NCBI RefSeq assembly: GCF_000829465.1
Contig: NZ_JXAL01000004.1
Coordinates: 41,036-105,035, forward strand
From: Cohnella kolymensis
GTDB taxonomy: Bacteria > Bacillota > Bacilli > Paenibacillales > Paenibacillaceae
Length of the DNA: 64,000 bases
Reading direction: 5' to 3'
Shown here: piece after piece, positions 43,172 to 52,872 of the stretch
How the letters are laid out: each line of letters opens with the position of its first letter
Numbering within the stretch: the stretch's first letter is position 1
Position numbers and translations under genes: made by a program
The notes under the pieces: generated by a model
The model's database searches: none
Told to the model about the DNA's origin: nothing
The model's input: only the letters and a program-made list of their open reading frames with translations

Positions 43172-44265
43172 TTATACCGCTTCGGATTGGGTCGTTTTAT
43201 TCTTGGCCAGCTTGAGGTAGCCGTATACGTTCTGAAGCTCGCTGTCTTCGACGAAGCGAAGGCGCATACTGTCGGAAGCTTCCAGAATGTAAGACTTAAG
43301 AGCCGCAGCTCCGCCTCCGAGCACATAGAAGCACTGGATGTCGGGATACTTTTTCCAGCGTTTGCGAATCAGATCGACGATCTTCTGCGCGGCGCGGCTG
43401 AAATAGGTGTCCACGATCGGCCGAATGTCCGCCTGCCTTCGCCGACCCGCTGAATGATGAATTCGTTGCGGCGGATTCTCTGGATGAGCTTCGTCCGGCT
43501 CGGGAAGCGATAGCCGTACTGGTCCTCCACGTCCCGAATGATGGCATCGAGGTACGAAGCCAATCCCATCTGCTCTCCCGTGCTGAATTGATTGTCGATG
43601 CTCATCCGCTTCACGACCGGAAAATCGGTCGTCAAAGCTCCCATTTCACAAATGCCTATGCACCCGTAATAGAGCTCTTCATCGCGCACCTGCAAATTCT
43701 CGTGAGTCGCCATATTGAACAAAGCCGCCGCACCTTCAATGGATATGATCGCCCGGCGGATATTCACGCGGACGGTGCGCCCTTTCAGCTTGGGCGTCGA
43801 CAAGAAGGTCACTTCGTGCTGCCCAACCAGCCTCTCTTCGAACAGTTGATGGAAACCGGCGTAGGTGCGAACCGGCAAACCGGTGCCGATAACATATTCC
43901 ACCTCGTCGATCGATTGTCCGGGCTGCAGCGTATGAGCCACGTTCATCACGCTGGCATAAGCCAAAGCCGTAAGCGCAACGATCAGTGCCTGGTCGCTCG
44001 TCGCCTTGTTGTCCGTCTCCTCCAGCTCCGCGTTGTCTTGATCCTCCGAGGCGAGAAGCCCGACGAAGTAGCGCTGGCTCTTCTTTTTCAACTTAGGGCT
44101 GTAAACCATCACATCGAGCGCCTTCAAAGGAGAGTCTTCCTCCTGCAAAATATGGCGTTCATACCCCGGCGACACAATACTAGGAATAATCACAGGCTCG
44201 TTCGAACCGTTGACTACCAATTTAACGCTGTCGTTACCGATATCGATACCCGCTAACCTGATCAT
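43172..44265 (-). CDS. ParM/StbA-family actin-like ATPase, frameshifted in the C-terminal part
   Basis: Actin fold: phosphate-1 motif AGIDIGNDSVKLVVNG at the N-terminus, VIGTGLPVRTYAG, and the phosphate-2-like ICEMGALTTDFPVV. The frame from 44265 (298 aa) runs into RRTFGRSW and stops at 43369. The true C-terminus, ADIRPIVDTYFSRAAQKIVDLIRKRWKKYP...FYVLGGGAAAL (adenosine motif), is in another frame ending at 43172. One missing base at about 43434 explains this; restored length is about 364 aa. It is chromosomal and divergent from an M23 peptidase-bactofilin operon. A 16-bp palindrome lies 28 nt upstream. Confidence 0.85.
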
Positions 44266-44292
44266 AGGGAACCTCCTGACTCTATCCTGCTT

Positions 44293-44308
44293 ATTAGAAT
44301 ATTCTAAT
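44293..44308. promoter_or_regulatory. 16-bp palindrome upstream of the ParM-like gene
   Basis: ATTAGAATATTCTAAT is perfect and located 28 nt from the ATG. It may be an autoregulatory operator, as many ParM-type loci have operators at their promoter. No associated ParR-like gene was seen. Confidence 0.4.
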
Positions 44309-44405
44309 CTCTACTAGATACCGATTCGCTTTTATACGACAAATTCCTCTTTTTACTGTAAGCATTCTTGCAAATTTTCCCGAAAAAAAGGATTATGTAC
44401 CCATT

Positions 44406-44413
44406 TTGTCGAA
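44406..44413 (+). promoter_or_regulatory. Perfect Spo0A box sequence upstream of the M23/bactofilin operon
   Basis: TTGTCGAA is identical to the consensus 0A box, 42 nt before the start of the M23 gene. A near-match in reverse orientation (TACGACAA) lies about 75 nt further upstream. An 8-mer can occur by chance, so the call is tentative. Confidence 0.4.
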
Positions 44414-44454
44414 TTACCTCGGGACGATAACGTGTATCAAGCAGGAGGAAAGTC

Positions 44455-45453
44455 ATGAAATGGAAGCAAAAAAAGTTCACCTTCATGGTGATCCCGGATG
44501 CGAACAGCTCGGTGATGCGGTTTCAATTGTCAGCGAGCCTTATCGCGGCCGGAGCGGTAATATTGACGGTTTTGGCAGTCGGTGCGATAGCCGCAATCTT
44601 GTTCTATCAGAGCAATACCGGAGAAGTCGGCAAGCTGCAGCGCCAGCTCTCCGCAGCTGCTGACGAGTACGAACAAACCCTCAAAAACAAAAACGAGCAT
44701 ATTAACGAGCTCCAAACGGAAGTCGCCGGACTTTCCGAGCAAGCCAAAACGATCGGCAGTCGAATGAACGACATCAAGAAGCTGGAGTCGCAATTAAAGG
44801 ATATGGTCGGCATTAAGGACGGCGACTCCTCCCCTTCCAAAGGCAAAGCCGGAGACACGGCAGATGTGTCCATGGACGGCGGCGGAACCGGCGGTGAAGA
44901 GCTTCCGGTTACGGATCCCGAAATGGCGATGCTGGTCGATCAAACGCGCCAAGACCTTCTCTCCATCGGGGAGCAGATTGAAGCGCTGCAGCCGGAGCTT
45001 GAGCGAACGAAACAAGCGGTAGCGAAGCATCAGAAGTTGCTGCGGATGACGCCCACCATCTGGCCGGCGGATTCCCGCAGGGTCACTTCCCTGTTCGGCG
45101 TTCGCACGGATCCGTTCACGGGCCGGGCTACCTTTCATGGCGGACTGGACCTTGGCGGCGACACCGGAGATCCGGTCTACGCCACTGCCGACGGCACGGT
45201 CGTTACGGCTGATCGTGAAACCGCTCACGGAAACCATGTCGTTATTGCCCATTCGAATGGAATCAAGACAGGGTACTCCCACTTAAGCAAAATATTGACC
45301 GAGGTCGGAGCCAAAGTGAGAAAAGGCGACATCATCGGCGAACTCGGCTCTACGGGCCGAAGCACCGGTCCCCATCTCCATTACGAGGTTTTCGTGAACG
45401 GCGAAAGGGTCGACCCGCAGCCATATCTCAAAGCAACCAGAAGGGACAGTTGA
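44455..45453 (+). CDS. M23-family peptidoglycan endopeptidase with membrane anchor and coiled coil
   Basis: 332 aa. A short basic N-terminus, a membrane helix (about 25-52), a coiled coil (about 58-120), a Gly/Ser/Asp-rich linker and a second helical segment precede the LytM domain. Zn ligands and active-site residues are intact: FHGGLDLGGDTG, VIAHSNGIKTGYSHLS and GPHLHYEVFVNG. The catalytic domain should lie outside the membrane. It is followed after 4 nt by a bactofilin gene; M23 peptidase/bactofilin pairs are widely linked and act together in cell shape. The SD is GGAGGAA. Confidence 0.93.
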   Translation: MKWKQKKFTFMVIPDANSSVMRFQLSASLIAAGAVILTVLAVGAIAAILFYQSNTGEVGKLQRQLSAAADEYEQTLKNKNEHINELQTEVAGLSEQAKTIGSRMNDIKKLESQLKDMVGIKDGDSSPSKGKAGDTADVSMDGGGTGGEELPVTDPEMAMLVDQTRQDLLSIGEQIEALQPELERTKQAVAKHQKLLRMTPTIWPADSRRVTSLFGVRTDPFTGRATFHGGLDLGGDTGDPVYATADGTVVTADRETAHGNHVVIAHSNGIKTGYSHLSKILTEVGAKVRKGDIIGELGSTGRSTGPHLHYEVFVNGERVDPQPYLKATRRDS

Positions 45454-45457
45454 CCAT

Positions 45458-45913
45458 ATGTTCAAAGGCAAAAAAACGAAATTCGATCCCAATATGACGG
45501 ACACCTTGATCGGTGAAGGAAGCGTGTTCGAAGGGAAAATAAAATCCGAAGCCGGAATTCGCGTGGAAGGCCGGATTATCGGGGATATTGAATCGGCGGG
45601 AGATGTTACGGTCGGCGAGAACGGTGACGCCCGTTCCAACATCAAAGCGCGCAACGTTATTTTGGCGGGACGTATAACAGGCAATATAACGGCCAAAGGC
45701 AAACTGACGATCAAGGCTTCCGGACAACTGCACGGTAACTTGTCGGCCCTTGAATTGTCGATAGAAACAGGCGGAGTCTTCCAGGGCTCCAGCAAGATGG
45801 AAACCAAAGCTTCTTCCGCCGCTGCCGATTCGGCAAACGGACAAACGGATCTCGAGTCCGGGGCCGCTGCAACGTCGGATGACGGTACCGCATCTGTGCT
45901 GAAAACTTGGTAG
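45458..45913 (+). CDS. Bactofilin (polymer-forming cytoskeletal protein)
   Basis: 151 aa. The central beta-helix core with hydrophobic repeats every about 6 residues is clear (TLIGEGSVFEGKIKSEAGIRVEGRIIGDIESAGDVTVGENG... to HGNLSALELSIETGGVFQG). Short polar N- and C-terminal tails flank it. Bactofilins polymerise without nucleotide into filaments at the membrane and localise cell-wall enzymes. It is coupled to the preceding M23 gene. Confidence 0.95.
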   Translation: MFKGKKTKFDPNMTDTLIGEGSVFEGKIKSEAGIRVEGRIIGDIESAGDVTVGENGDARSNIKARNVILAGRITGNITAKGKLTIKASGQLHGNLSALELSIETGGVFQGSSKMETKASSAAADSANGQTDLESGAAATSDDGTASVLKTW

Positions 45914-46005
45914 CTTAGGGCCGCTCCGGTAATTGCCGCCGTTCTGCCGTTCGTGTATGATTCTTAAAAGGCAGACAGAATGGCACGCTAACTGGAGTGA
46001 TGGAA

Positions 46006-46860
46006 ATGGAAGAGTTGAAAAAAGCTTATGAAACACTTGGCTTATCCGAGAATGCGAGCAGAGAAGAAGTCGAGAACCGCTATTTTCTGCTCTTGAAAAA
46101 AGCCCGTGCCCAGCAGAATCGCAGCAATTCTAACGACGCGAGCGAAGGTGCCCCTGACCTTGGGGACATTAACCGGGCATATAAACTGATTATCGGCGTG
46201 GAAACGGAAAAGGGCAGCACGGAAGCCAAGCAAGGTAAAATCTCTCACTTTTTCTATTACTATAAATTTCATGTGATCGCGGTGATCCTGCTCATTCTGG
46301 TCGCAGGCTTTTTCACAAAACAAACAATCGACAAAAAAAACGAAGAAGCGAAGCTGCCGCCGGCCAATCTCTCCGTAACCGCGTTCGGCAGCTTCCTTGC
46401 GGCCGATCCGGCTGTGCTCGAGAAAAATATGCTGGCGCTTGTTCCGGAATGGAAAAGAATCAAAACGACCGTTTCTTACGTTCCCAAGGAAATATTGAGC
46501 CAGCAGGATATGGCGTTACAGCAGAAGAGCGTGTTAAACCTGATGACCGAAAAGTCGGAGCTCTATATTTTGGATGAAACGAGCTTTAAGTCACTGGTCA
46601 ATCAGCATCTCTTTCAAAAGCTGGACACATTGGATGGATGGTCGTCCATTCAGGCGCCTCCGGATCGGATACGAGCGATCCGCACCGATGAAGACAGCAA
46701 AGAAGAGCCTTACGGAATAGATATTACAGGAAGCCCGGCATTGAAGAGCCTTCAAACGAACGGCGAGCGACAAATTCTTGCGGTACGGGCAGCGAATGAG
46801 AAATGGACGGAAACCCGCAAGCTGCTGGAAAAGCTCGTGCAATCCGTCAAACCGCAATAA
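46006..46860 (+). CDS. J-domain-like single-pass membrane protein, 284 aa
   Basis: Start ATG with GGAG 8 nt upstream (ATG 46000 is an alternative). Residues 1-65 resemble a degenerate J-domain (LKKAYETLGLSENASREEVENRYFLLLKKAR...INRAYKLI), but the HPD tripeptide is absent. One membrane helix follows (about 88-106; FHVIAVILLILVAGFF), then an about 175-aa C-terminal domain, probably extracytoplasmic, with a periplasmic-binding-like feel. No known family. It follows the bactofilin gene by about 90 nt on the same strand, so a cell-envelope role is possible. Its end overlaps a convergent gene by 14 nt. Confidence 0.75.
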   Translation: MEELKKAYETLGLSENASREEVENRYFLLLKKARAQQNRSNSNDASEGAPDLGDINRAYKLIIGVETEKGSTEAKQGKISHFFYYYKFHVIAVILLILVAGFFTKQTIDKKNEEAKLPPANLSVTAFGSFLAADPAVLEKNMLALVPEWKRIKTTVSYVPKEILSQQDMALQQKSVLNLMTEKSELYILDETSFKSLVNQHLFQKLDTLDGWSSIQAPPDRIRAIRTDEDSKEEPYGIDITGSPALKSLQTNGERQILAVRAANEKWTETRKLLEKLVQSVKPQ

Positions 46861-47113
46861 GCAGCCAATACAGGCATATGCACTGAAGGACAAGAATCAG
46901 AGGAATACCGATGACAAACGAACGATGTTTCGTTTTGTGCCGCCAGATTCTCATACCCAGCAGGGTGCCTATTGCCCCGCCTATCACCGACAGAATGAAC
47001 AGCGTGCGCTCGCGCACTCTTCTGCCGCCTTTGCGGGCTTGCGATTTGTCATGTGCCATCATAAACATGGCGATCGCGTTGATTACAACGGCATATCCGA
47101 TATAAAAGCGCAT
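46847..47113 (-). CDS. DUF1294 membrane protein
   Basis: 88 aa. The family signature DKSQARKGGRRVRERTLFILSVIGGAIGTLLGMRIWRHKTKH lies between membrane helices (about 2-18, 36-54 and 67-86). The SD is GGGAGG. Function unknown. The 3' end overlaps that of the convergent J-like gene by 14 nt. Confidence 0.92.
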   Translation of the reverse strand: MRFYIGYAVVINAIAMFMMAHDKSQARKGGRRVRERTLFILSVIGGAIGTLLGMRIWRHKTKHRSFVIGIPLILVLQCICLYWLLIAV

Positions 47114-47189
47114 CCTCTGCCTCCCGAACTCAAACTTAATCTTTCTATCTTAAAGTGTCGGGGATTGGCAGTCAACGCATCTACTCCAT

Positions 47190-47237
47190 AAAAATAAGTC
47201 CTTCACCCGCGGTAACGGTGGAAGGACTTATTTTTAT
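47190..47237. terminator. Bidirectional terminator
   Basis: AAAAATAAGTCCTTC, a 16-nt loop, GAAGGACTTATTTTTAT. It serves the SLH gene on the minus strand. Confidence 0.93.
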
Positions 47238-47252
47238 TATGGCTTGTGATGA

Positions 47253-49274
47253 TTAAGGCTTAAAGTCAATATCAGTAGTCTGGAGATTGTTCCATCCTGC
47301 AGCGTCCCTTATGAATCCGGCCTTGAAAGTGATTTTATAGGTTTGGCCGACAGTAAGCGCGTCACGGAAATTTAGAGTAACTTCCTTGGCAGGGCCCGTT
47401 GCTCTATCCGGAACAACAGAGGTGATCGTTGCATCGTTGACAACAAATGCACCCGGTTGAATACTGACAAGCTCACTGAACTGGACTTTTACCGAGTTCC
47501 GAGATAACACCACCACATTCGAAACTGTTGGAACGGTGTTCGCTACCGCTGTGCCTGCGAAAGCTATTTCATCCTTGTCTCCGGCGGTCGTCAAGCCGAC
47601 CACACCCGATACACGGGCGAGGTACACATGGCTCACCTGGAATAAATTCGGATTACTTTGGGTCGTACGGAACTGTATGGTGACCACATTGTTGGTTCCG
47701 GCTTTACGCTGTATAAACGCCTGCCAATTCGCCGTAGACACCGCTGTACCATTGTCTGTAAGGACGGTCAGGCGTAAAGCTCCGACATCGGTATCGCTGA
47801 TCGCGCGGCTGAAAGTAACTTCCACTGTGTTCTGATCGATGGCACGAAGGCTCTGTAAGTCAACCGGAGTTTCCGGATTGGCAATGCCGCCGAACCAATG
47901 TGTGGAAGCATCCATGACATTGCCGGCCGTATCGCGAACATTGGCCACAGTCAGCGTGTACAAGGTGGCGTCCGCTTGAGCGGATGTTCTCAAGGTGACC
48001 GTGACACCGTCAGCGTCAAGTACAGCCTGGCGAACCGCGAGTCCTTTATCTATGCTGTAGTTTCCTGTTGAAGTCGCGCTTTGCGGATTTAATTTTTCGC
48101 TGAATCTTACGGTCAACGAGGCATCCGCATTGATTTTGAAGAACGTTACCTTCGGTTTGGCATGGTCGTTATTGCCGGTAAAATACAAATCGTTCCGCGT
48201 ATCCATGGTATTGCCGGCCAGATCTTTAACGTTGCGGACGATCAGCTGATAGGTTTTGCCGTGTGTTTGCTCCGAAGTGGTGAAGGTAACCGTCCGATTG
48301 TCTGCAGAAAGCTGAAGATTACGAATGCTCAAGCCGTTGATTTGATAGTTGGCGGCCGTCGTCGCAGATCTCGAATCCACAGCTTCGGAGAATACGACGG
48401 TTATAACGCCGTTCGGTGAGCTGACAAACGATTGAACTTGCGGTTTCGTCGTATCTTCCGAGAAGGAGATGTAATTCCAAGCGGTTCCGTCAATAAACAA
48501 GGTGTGAGCGACTCCGCCGATTTGCCGGTCGGTCCATAACGTTACCGTCACTCTGTCGGCGCTTAACAGGATTTGTTGGATCGTGAGCCTGTTGCCATAG
48601 ACATCCCTTAAGGTGAATTGGTTCTTATCCAGGTTATTTACCGGCGTGACCAGGTTCACTTTCAAGGCTGTGGAGGAGAGCGCCTCGACTGAACGGACAC
48701 GGAGCGGTTCTGTATTGTTCTCTGAATAAATGGCATAAGCGGCTTCCACAAGCAGACCGCGGGTCGCGGCTTCGGTGTAATCATTCAGTCTGGGAATCAA
48801 GCCTTGCTCCAGTGCGGCGCTGACCGCGCTTCTGGCCCATTTGGACACTTTGCCGGAAACAAAAACCCCGCCGCTTTCGGATAAGCCGTACGCTCTTATG
48901 AGAATTACGGCGAGCTGCTCGACCGTCACCGTTCCCTCCGGATCGAACGCCCGGGTTTTAACCCCCATCATCAGCCGGGCGCGGGTCACGGCCTCAACTT
49001 CCTGGAACGACCAACGGGACCTGAGAACATCGTTGTAGCTCGGGAATGATGCCTGCTCCGGCAGCTCCATCAGCCGAAACAGAACGGCGGCGAGCTGCTC
49101 CCGCGACATGGACTCATACAAACGCGAGCTTCCGTCCGAGAATCCTGTGAAGATGTTCTTCTGCTTGAGAACCTCGAATTTTTGCTCTGTCGTAAGGTCC
49201 GTGGCAGCGGTGGCCGTGAATGGGATACTGAACAATAACAACAGCGCAAGCAGAAACAAGCCGGTCCTTCTCAT
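47253..49274 (-). CDS. SLH-domain exoprotein with bacterial Ig-like (SbsA-type) domains
   Basis: 673 aa. Signal peptide (MRRTGLFLLALLLLFSIPFTATAA) followed by about three S-layer homology repeats (about 27-195: FTGFSDGSSRLYESMSREQLAAVLFRLM; RARLMMGVKTRAFDPEGTVTVEQLAVILIRAYGL; WARSAVSAALEQGLIP), which would bind the protein to secondary cell-wall polymer. Next come four to five Ig-like units with the recurring pattern VxFSExVxxxSAxxxxNYxI and TLTVANVRDTAGNVMD. No enzymatic domain was found. Likely a surface or S-layer-associated structural protein. The SD is AGGAGG; a strong terminator follows. Confidence 0.9.
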   Translation of the reverse strand: MRRTGLFLLALLLLFSIPFTATAATDLTTEQKFEVLKQKNIFTGFSDGSSRLYESMSREQLAAVLFRLMELPEQASFPSYNDVLRSRWSFQEVEAVTRARLMMGVKTRAFDPEGTVTVEQLAVILIRAYGLSESGGVFVSGKVSKWARSAVSAALEQGLIPRLNDYTEAATRGLLVEAAYAIYSENNTEPLRVRSVEALSSTALKVNLVTPVNNLDKNQFTLRDVYGNRLTIQQILLSADRVTVTLWTDRQIGGVAHTLFIDGTAWNYISFSEDTTKPQVQSFVSSPNGVITVVFSEAVDSRSATTAANYQINGLSIRNLQLSADNRTVTFTTSEQTHGKTYQLIVRNVKDLAGNTMDTRNDLYFTGNNDHAKPKVTFFKINADASLTVRFSEKLNPQSATSTGNYSIDKGLAVRQAVLDADGVTVTLRTSAQADATLYTLTVANVRDTAGNVMDASTHWFGGIANPETPVDLQSLRAIDQNTVEVTFSRAISDTDVGALRLTVLTDNGTAVSTANWQAFIQRKAGTNNVVTIQFRTTQSNPNLFQVSHVYLARVSGVVGLTTAGDKDEIAFAGTAVANTVPTVSNVVVLSRNSVKVQFSELVSIQPGAFVVNDATITSVVPDRATGPAKEVTLNFRDALTVGQTYKITFKAGFIRDAAGWNNLQTTDIDFKP

Positions 49275-49421
49275 TTTGATACCTCCTCATTATGATCCGC
49301 CTTGAGTATGTCCGTGCTCCGACCGGCGGGTTGCTATTCTTTTGACGTGGGGCAGATACGTTTTGTTTCGGTACTGGAAAAATATTTTAATTTGTGAGAC
49401 AAGCTGTATCGTTGACAAAGT

Positions 49422-49465
49422 AAAAAGACCATTCTTGCGTCTCCGAAGAGTTGCCAAGAATGGCC
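49422..49465 (-). terminator. Terminator of the metallophosphoesterase gene
   Basis: GACCATTCTTG and CAAGAATGGCC form an 11-bp stem with a 17-nt loop, followed on the minus strand by TTTTTAC. Confidence 0.85.
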
Positions 49466-49484
49466 TGACATGGAGTAACGAAAG

Positions 49485-50454
49485 TTAATCGCGTTCGAAT
49501 ATCCGCAGCAAGCGGCTTACCGGATTCCACGGCGAGTGCTTTCTTTGTTTGGCTATTTTTTTGCCGTTACCGAGCCGAAGCCAGGTCGTGAAGCGGCCGC
49601 TCTCTTTCTCTTGCAGACGAATTACCCGCGCGCCTCGGGGGTACAGCCACGGCGCGTACGCATTATAGCCGGTTGACCTTCCGTAACAAAGGCGGATTCC
49701 GTGAAGCTCTCCCCAGTAATCATTCGAATGATCATGACCGACAAACGTACCCATTATGCCGCCCTCTTCAATCATAGCCGCGAACATTCCCGAGTTGATC
49801 CGGGGCGAACCCTCTCTTTCAAGCCGATGCCCGTAGCAAACTTTGGTTCTCCACACTTCTTTGTATTCGGGAATGGAAATATGAAAGAACGCTAAAGCAG
49901 GCACCGGCAGCCCTTTATTCTTTTCCTTCAGCTTACGGGTTTGCTGCCTGAACCAGTCGATCTGATCCTTTCGGATCCAATCGTATCCTTTAACTTTGGG
50001 TATCTCGCAATAGCTCCCGCTGTCGAGAAAAAAAAAGCGCAGCCGCCGGCCGATTCCCGCCGCCCAGCAGGGGCACGACGAAATTTCCGGTTCCGTGATG
50101 CTCTGGAGGCCCCGTTTCGGCAATTGTGCCTTTATGCTCCAGCTGTACCTTCATCAGATCCGCTCTTGTGACTGCGCCTTCGGTATCGTGATTCCCGAAC
50201 ACAACCGCCCAGGGTATCCCGCTTCGCTCCGCTACGGCGACCGCCTCACGGAAAGACCGGCGGGGATCGCTGCAGTGCAGACTCTCTATTACGTCACCGG
50301 TGAATACGATGAGATCCGGCTGCTCAAGCTTCAATACTTTTTCCATCAAAGCCCTGGTTTTCAGATCGCGCCGTCCACCATCCTGCCAATGGAGATCTGT
50401 AAACTGCACGATCGTGAAGCTTCCATCCGCACGAAATCGCAAGCTTTTACTCAT
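49485..50454 (-). CDS. Calcineurin-like metallophosphoesterase, frameshifted at a T9 tract
   Basis: Metal-binding motifs are split over two frames. The frame from 50454 has FTDLHWQDG, FTGDVIES and VFGNHDTEG, ending in AAALFFSRQ. The frame ending at 49485 has FFFLDSGSYCEIPKVKGYDWI, FFHISIPEYKEVW and FVGHDHSNDYWG. They meet at nine T on the minus strand (plus-strand A 50028-50036); eight T would read ALFFLDSGSY through, giving about 322 aa. The domain order (D-x-H, GDxxE, GNHD, H, GHDH) is otherwise complete. Substrate unknown; related Paenibacillus proteins are annotated as purple-acid-phosphatase-like. Confidence 0.85.
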
Positions 50455-50480
50455 TGGGTTACCTCTCGATATGATAGCTT

Positions 50481-52427
50481 TTAGTCGGTTTTTAAGGGAA
50501 CCCCCTGCGGCATCAAGTCCTCAATGACCTTCCGCAGCTTGGGCTGTTCATGAATTTCCTCGCTAAGAATGGCGATCATTCCGCGGTCTTCGCGGGTGCG
50601 AATCAACCGCCCTATTCCTTGCTGCAGCCGAAGCAGCATATAAGGCAGATCCACCTCTTCATACGGTGAGGCCGCCGCTTCACGTTTAGCCGTAAACACC
50701 GGATCTTGAGGAGGAAAAGGAAGCGACCAAATGATCACGTTCGATAGCGACGGACCCGGGATATCAAGACCCTCCCACAAGCTTACCGCACAAAGAACGC
50801 TGCTTTCATCGTTCTGGAAGGCGGCGATGAGGTGGCTGATTTCGCCGTCTCCTTCAAACAAGAAGCGCAAGTCCGCACATTCCGCAAAAGAAGAAATTGC
50901 TTCTTTAAATCCGCGCAGCTGCTCTTTCCCGGTAAATAAGATAAGCGCCCTGCCTTCCGTTCGTGCCAGCTGCCGTACGGCTGCTTTCATTTTCTCCGCG
51001 AACGATGCGCCGTAAGGCCATTCAGGTGCCGTAACTTCCATCCGGTTCCTATAATCATATGGAGAATCCACGCTGAAGGATACGTAGCGTTCGATGCCGA
51101 GGCTCTCGGCCAGATACGTGAATGATCCGTTCACGGATAATGTTGCCGATGAAAAGACGACCGGCATATTCAGCGCGAATACCCTTTCACGCAGAACCTC
51201 TTTAACGGCCCTCGGCATGATGACCAGAGTGAGCCCGTCATCGCTCTCGGCAGCCCAGCAGATCAACGTGTCCGAATTTTGAAACAGGCTGAGAGCCTTC
51301 TGAATCATTTCCAAGTGCTCTTCGACAATGCGAAGGTGATATTCGTTCAAGGTGTACAGTTCGCTCTCAAAAACGAGCTCTTCTTCGATCGCCTCAATGA
51401 CCTGACGGAACAGGCGCACCTGTTCAAACAGCGCATCGTTCAAAATAATCTGTTTGCGATCGGAGCCGGGTATCGGCTTACTTTGGCGGGATAACGTCTC
51501 GAACAACAATTCGCTGCGTTCGATCGCCTCATCGATCCGCATGGCGAGCGACTCGCGTATTTCACCCCTTAACAAGCGGGTTATCAATTCTTCAAACACC
51601 GTATGCTTCAGCCGATACGTTAACGCCTTCTGAGCAGCGCCTTCCAGCAAGTGCCCTTCGTCGAATACGACCGCGCAATGATCGGGCAGCAGCGGAATCT
51701 GGCCTTCACGCTTGCGCCCCTCATATGTCCACACATGTTCCATATAAAAATCGTGCGAGCAAATGATCAGATCGCCGGATTTCCTGTAGTGTTCACGGGA
51801 TAAAGTCTGACCGCAGCGGTGTCTTTGTTCGCAAGCGAAGCAATCCTGAAAAGGATCCCAGCTCACCTTGTTCCATTCATTATCGTTCAAATGCGGATAT
51901 TGCTTGCGATCTCCGTAAGCGTAGAACGATTGCAGCCCTTGGTATTGATGGACAAAGTCCGGCAGTTCCTCGTGCAGCGTCCTGTAAAGGTCCGGATCCT
52001 CATCGCCCTGCGTTGCGCTGTCCAGCTTGACCAAGCATAGGTAACGATCCGCCGATTTCGCCGTTCTGGCGTCAATAGCCAGACTGAGATGTCGAGCCAG
52101 CTTGGCCAGATCTCCTTCCGGCTTGGCCAATTGTTCGATCAGCGATTCGTCCGCACAGGCGATTACGGCCGGTTTGCGGGTGTACCTGGCGTAACAGATC
52201 GCATACAACAAATAGACAAGCGTTTTACCCGTTCCCACTCCGGCTTCGGCGAAGATGGTCTGCTTCTCGGCAAACGCTCTCTCCAGCTGATAGGCCATAT
52301 AGATCTGTTCGTCACGCACTTCGAAACCGGCTTCCGGCAATATATCGTAAAAAACATCGGCGACCCATTCTCCAACCTGCTGAAGAAAAGGCCGGGCATG
52401 ATCGTATTCAAACGGATACCGGTTCAT
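50481..52427 (-). CDS. DinG/XPD-family ATP-dependent DNA helicase
   Basis: 648 aa from the ATG with GGAGG 11 nt upstream (GTG at 52454 is an alternative start overlapping the previous gene). Walker A AEAGVGTGKTLVYLLYA, four cysteines placed for an Fe-S cluster (YLCLVK, then CFACEQRHRC), DEGH box VVFDEGHLLEG, VVFSSATLS, and motif VI QQGIGRLIRTREDRG. XPD/Rad3-type superfamily 2 helicases unwind 5'-3' in DNA repair. No exonuclease domain is fused. It is 19 nt downstream of a DUF1904 gene. Confidence 0.93.
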   Translation of the reverse strand: MNRYPFEYDHARPFLQQVGEWVADVFYDILPEAGFEVRDEQIYMAYQLERAFAEKQTIFAEAGVGTGKTLVYLLYAICYARYTRKPAVIACADESLIEQLAKPEGDLAKLARHLSLAIDARTAKSADRYLCLVKLDSATQGDEDPDLYRTLHEELPDFVHQYQGLQSFYAYGDRKQYPHLNDNEWNKVSWDPFQDCFACEQRHRCGQTLSREHYRKSGDLIICSHDFYMEHVWTYEGRKREGQIPLLPDHCAVVFDEGHLLEGAAQKALTYRLKHTVFEELITRLLRGEIRESLAMRIDEAIERSELLFETLSRQSKPIPGSDRKQIILNDALFEQVRLFRQVIEAIEEELVFESELYTLNEYHLRIVEEHLEMIQKALSLFQNSDTLICWAAESDDGLTLVIMPRAVKEVLRERVFALNMPVVFSSATLSVNGSFTYLAESLGIERYVSFSVDSPYDYRNRMEVTAPEWPYGASFAEKMKAAVRQLARTEGRALILFTGKEQLRGFKEAISSFAECADLRFLFEGDGEISHLIAAFQNDESSVLCAVSLWEGLDIPGPSLSNVIIWSLPFPPQDPVFTAKREAAASPYEEVDLPYMLLRLQQGIGRLIRTREDRGMIAILSEEIHEQPKLRKVIEDLMPQGVPLKTD

Positions 52428-52446
52428 TATAATTTCTGCCTCCACT

Positions 52447-52872
52447 CTACTCACGCAATGCGTCCCTCAGCTTGCTGGACATGTTGGCGCTTGAGCCGTT
52501 CAAGTTCAACTGCAGCGCTTTTCTTGCTTTCCGGAGCTCGTCCTTGAGCTTTGCGTTCTCGGCTGTTAGGGCTTCGATTTCTCCATAGGTGCGAAAAGCG
52601 ATTTCCATCTCGGGTATGCCCAGCGAGCGCAAATGACGGTCAATGCACTGAGCCGCTTGGTCCCGGATCGGGCGTCCCCGATCAAACCAGTTCACTTCCA
52701 CAAAAGGGTAAGAGGCGACATACGCCCCATCGAATATGGCGGTTGTATGAAGGCACTCGAGCAAGATGTGATCCGAAGGGCATTCGAATACATTTGCGAG
52801 TTCCTCAATCAACGGCTTACTGATTGTAATGATTAGTTCCGGTGTAACTCCCCGGATCAGCAGGTGAGGCAT
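52447..52872 (-). CDS. DUF1904 family protein
   Basis: 141 aa from the ATG behind AAGGAG. The core (PHLLIRGVTPELIITISKPLIEELANVFECP, then VEVNWFDRGRPIRDQAAQCIDRHL) is a tautomerase-like alpha/beta fold seen in DUF1904. The C-terminal about 40 residues form a charged helix (EIEALTAENAKLKDELRKARKAL), possibly a coiled coil. Function unknown. Probably co-transcribed with the DinG-like helicase gene. Confidence 0.78.
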   Translation of the reverse strand: MPHLLIRGVTPELIITISKPLIEELANVFECPSDHILLECLHTTAIFDGAYVASYPFVEVNWFDRGRPIRDQAAQCIDRHLRSLGIPEMEIAFRTYGEIEALTAENAKLKDELRKARKALQLNLNGSSANMSSKLRDALRE

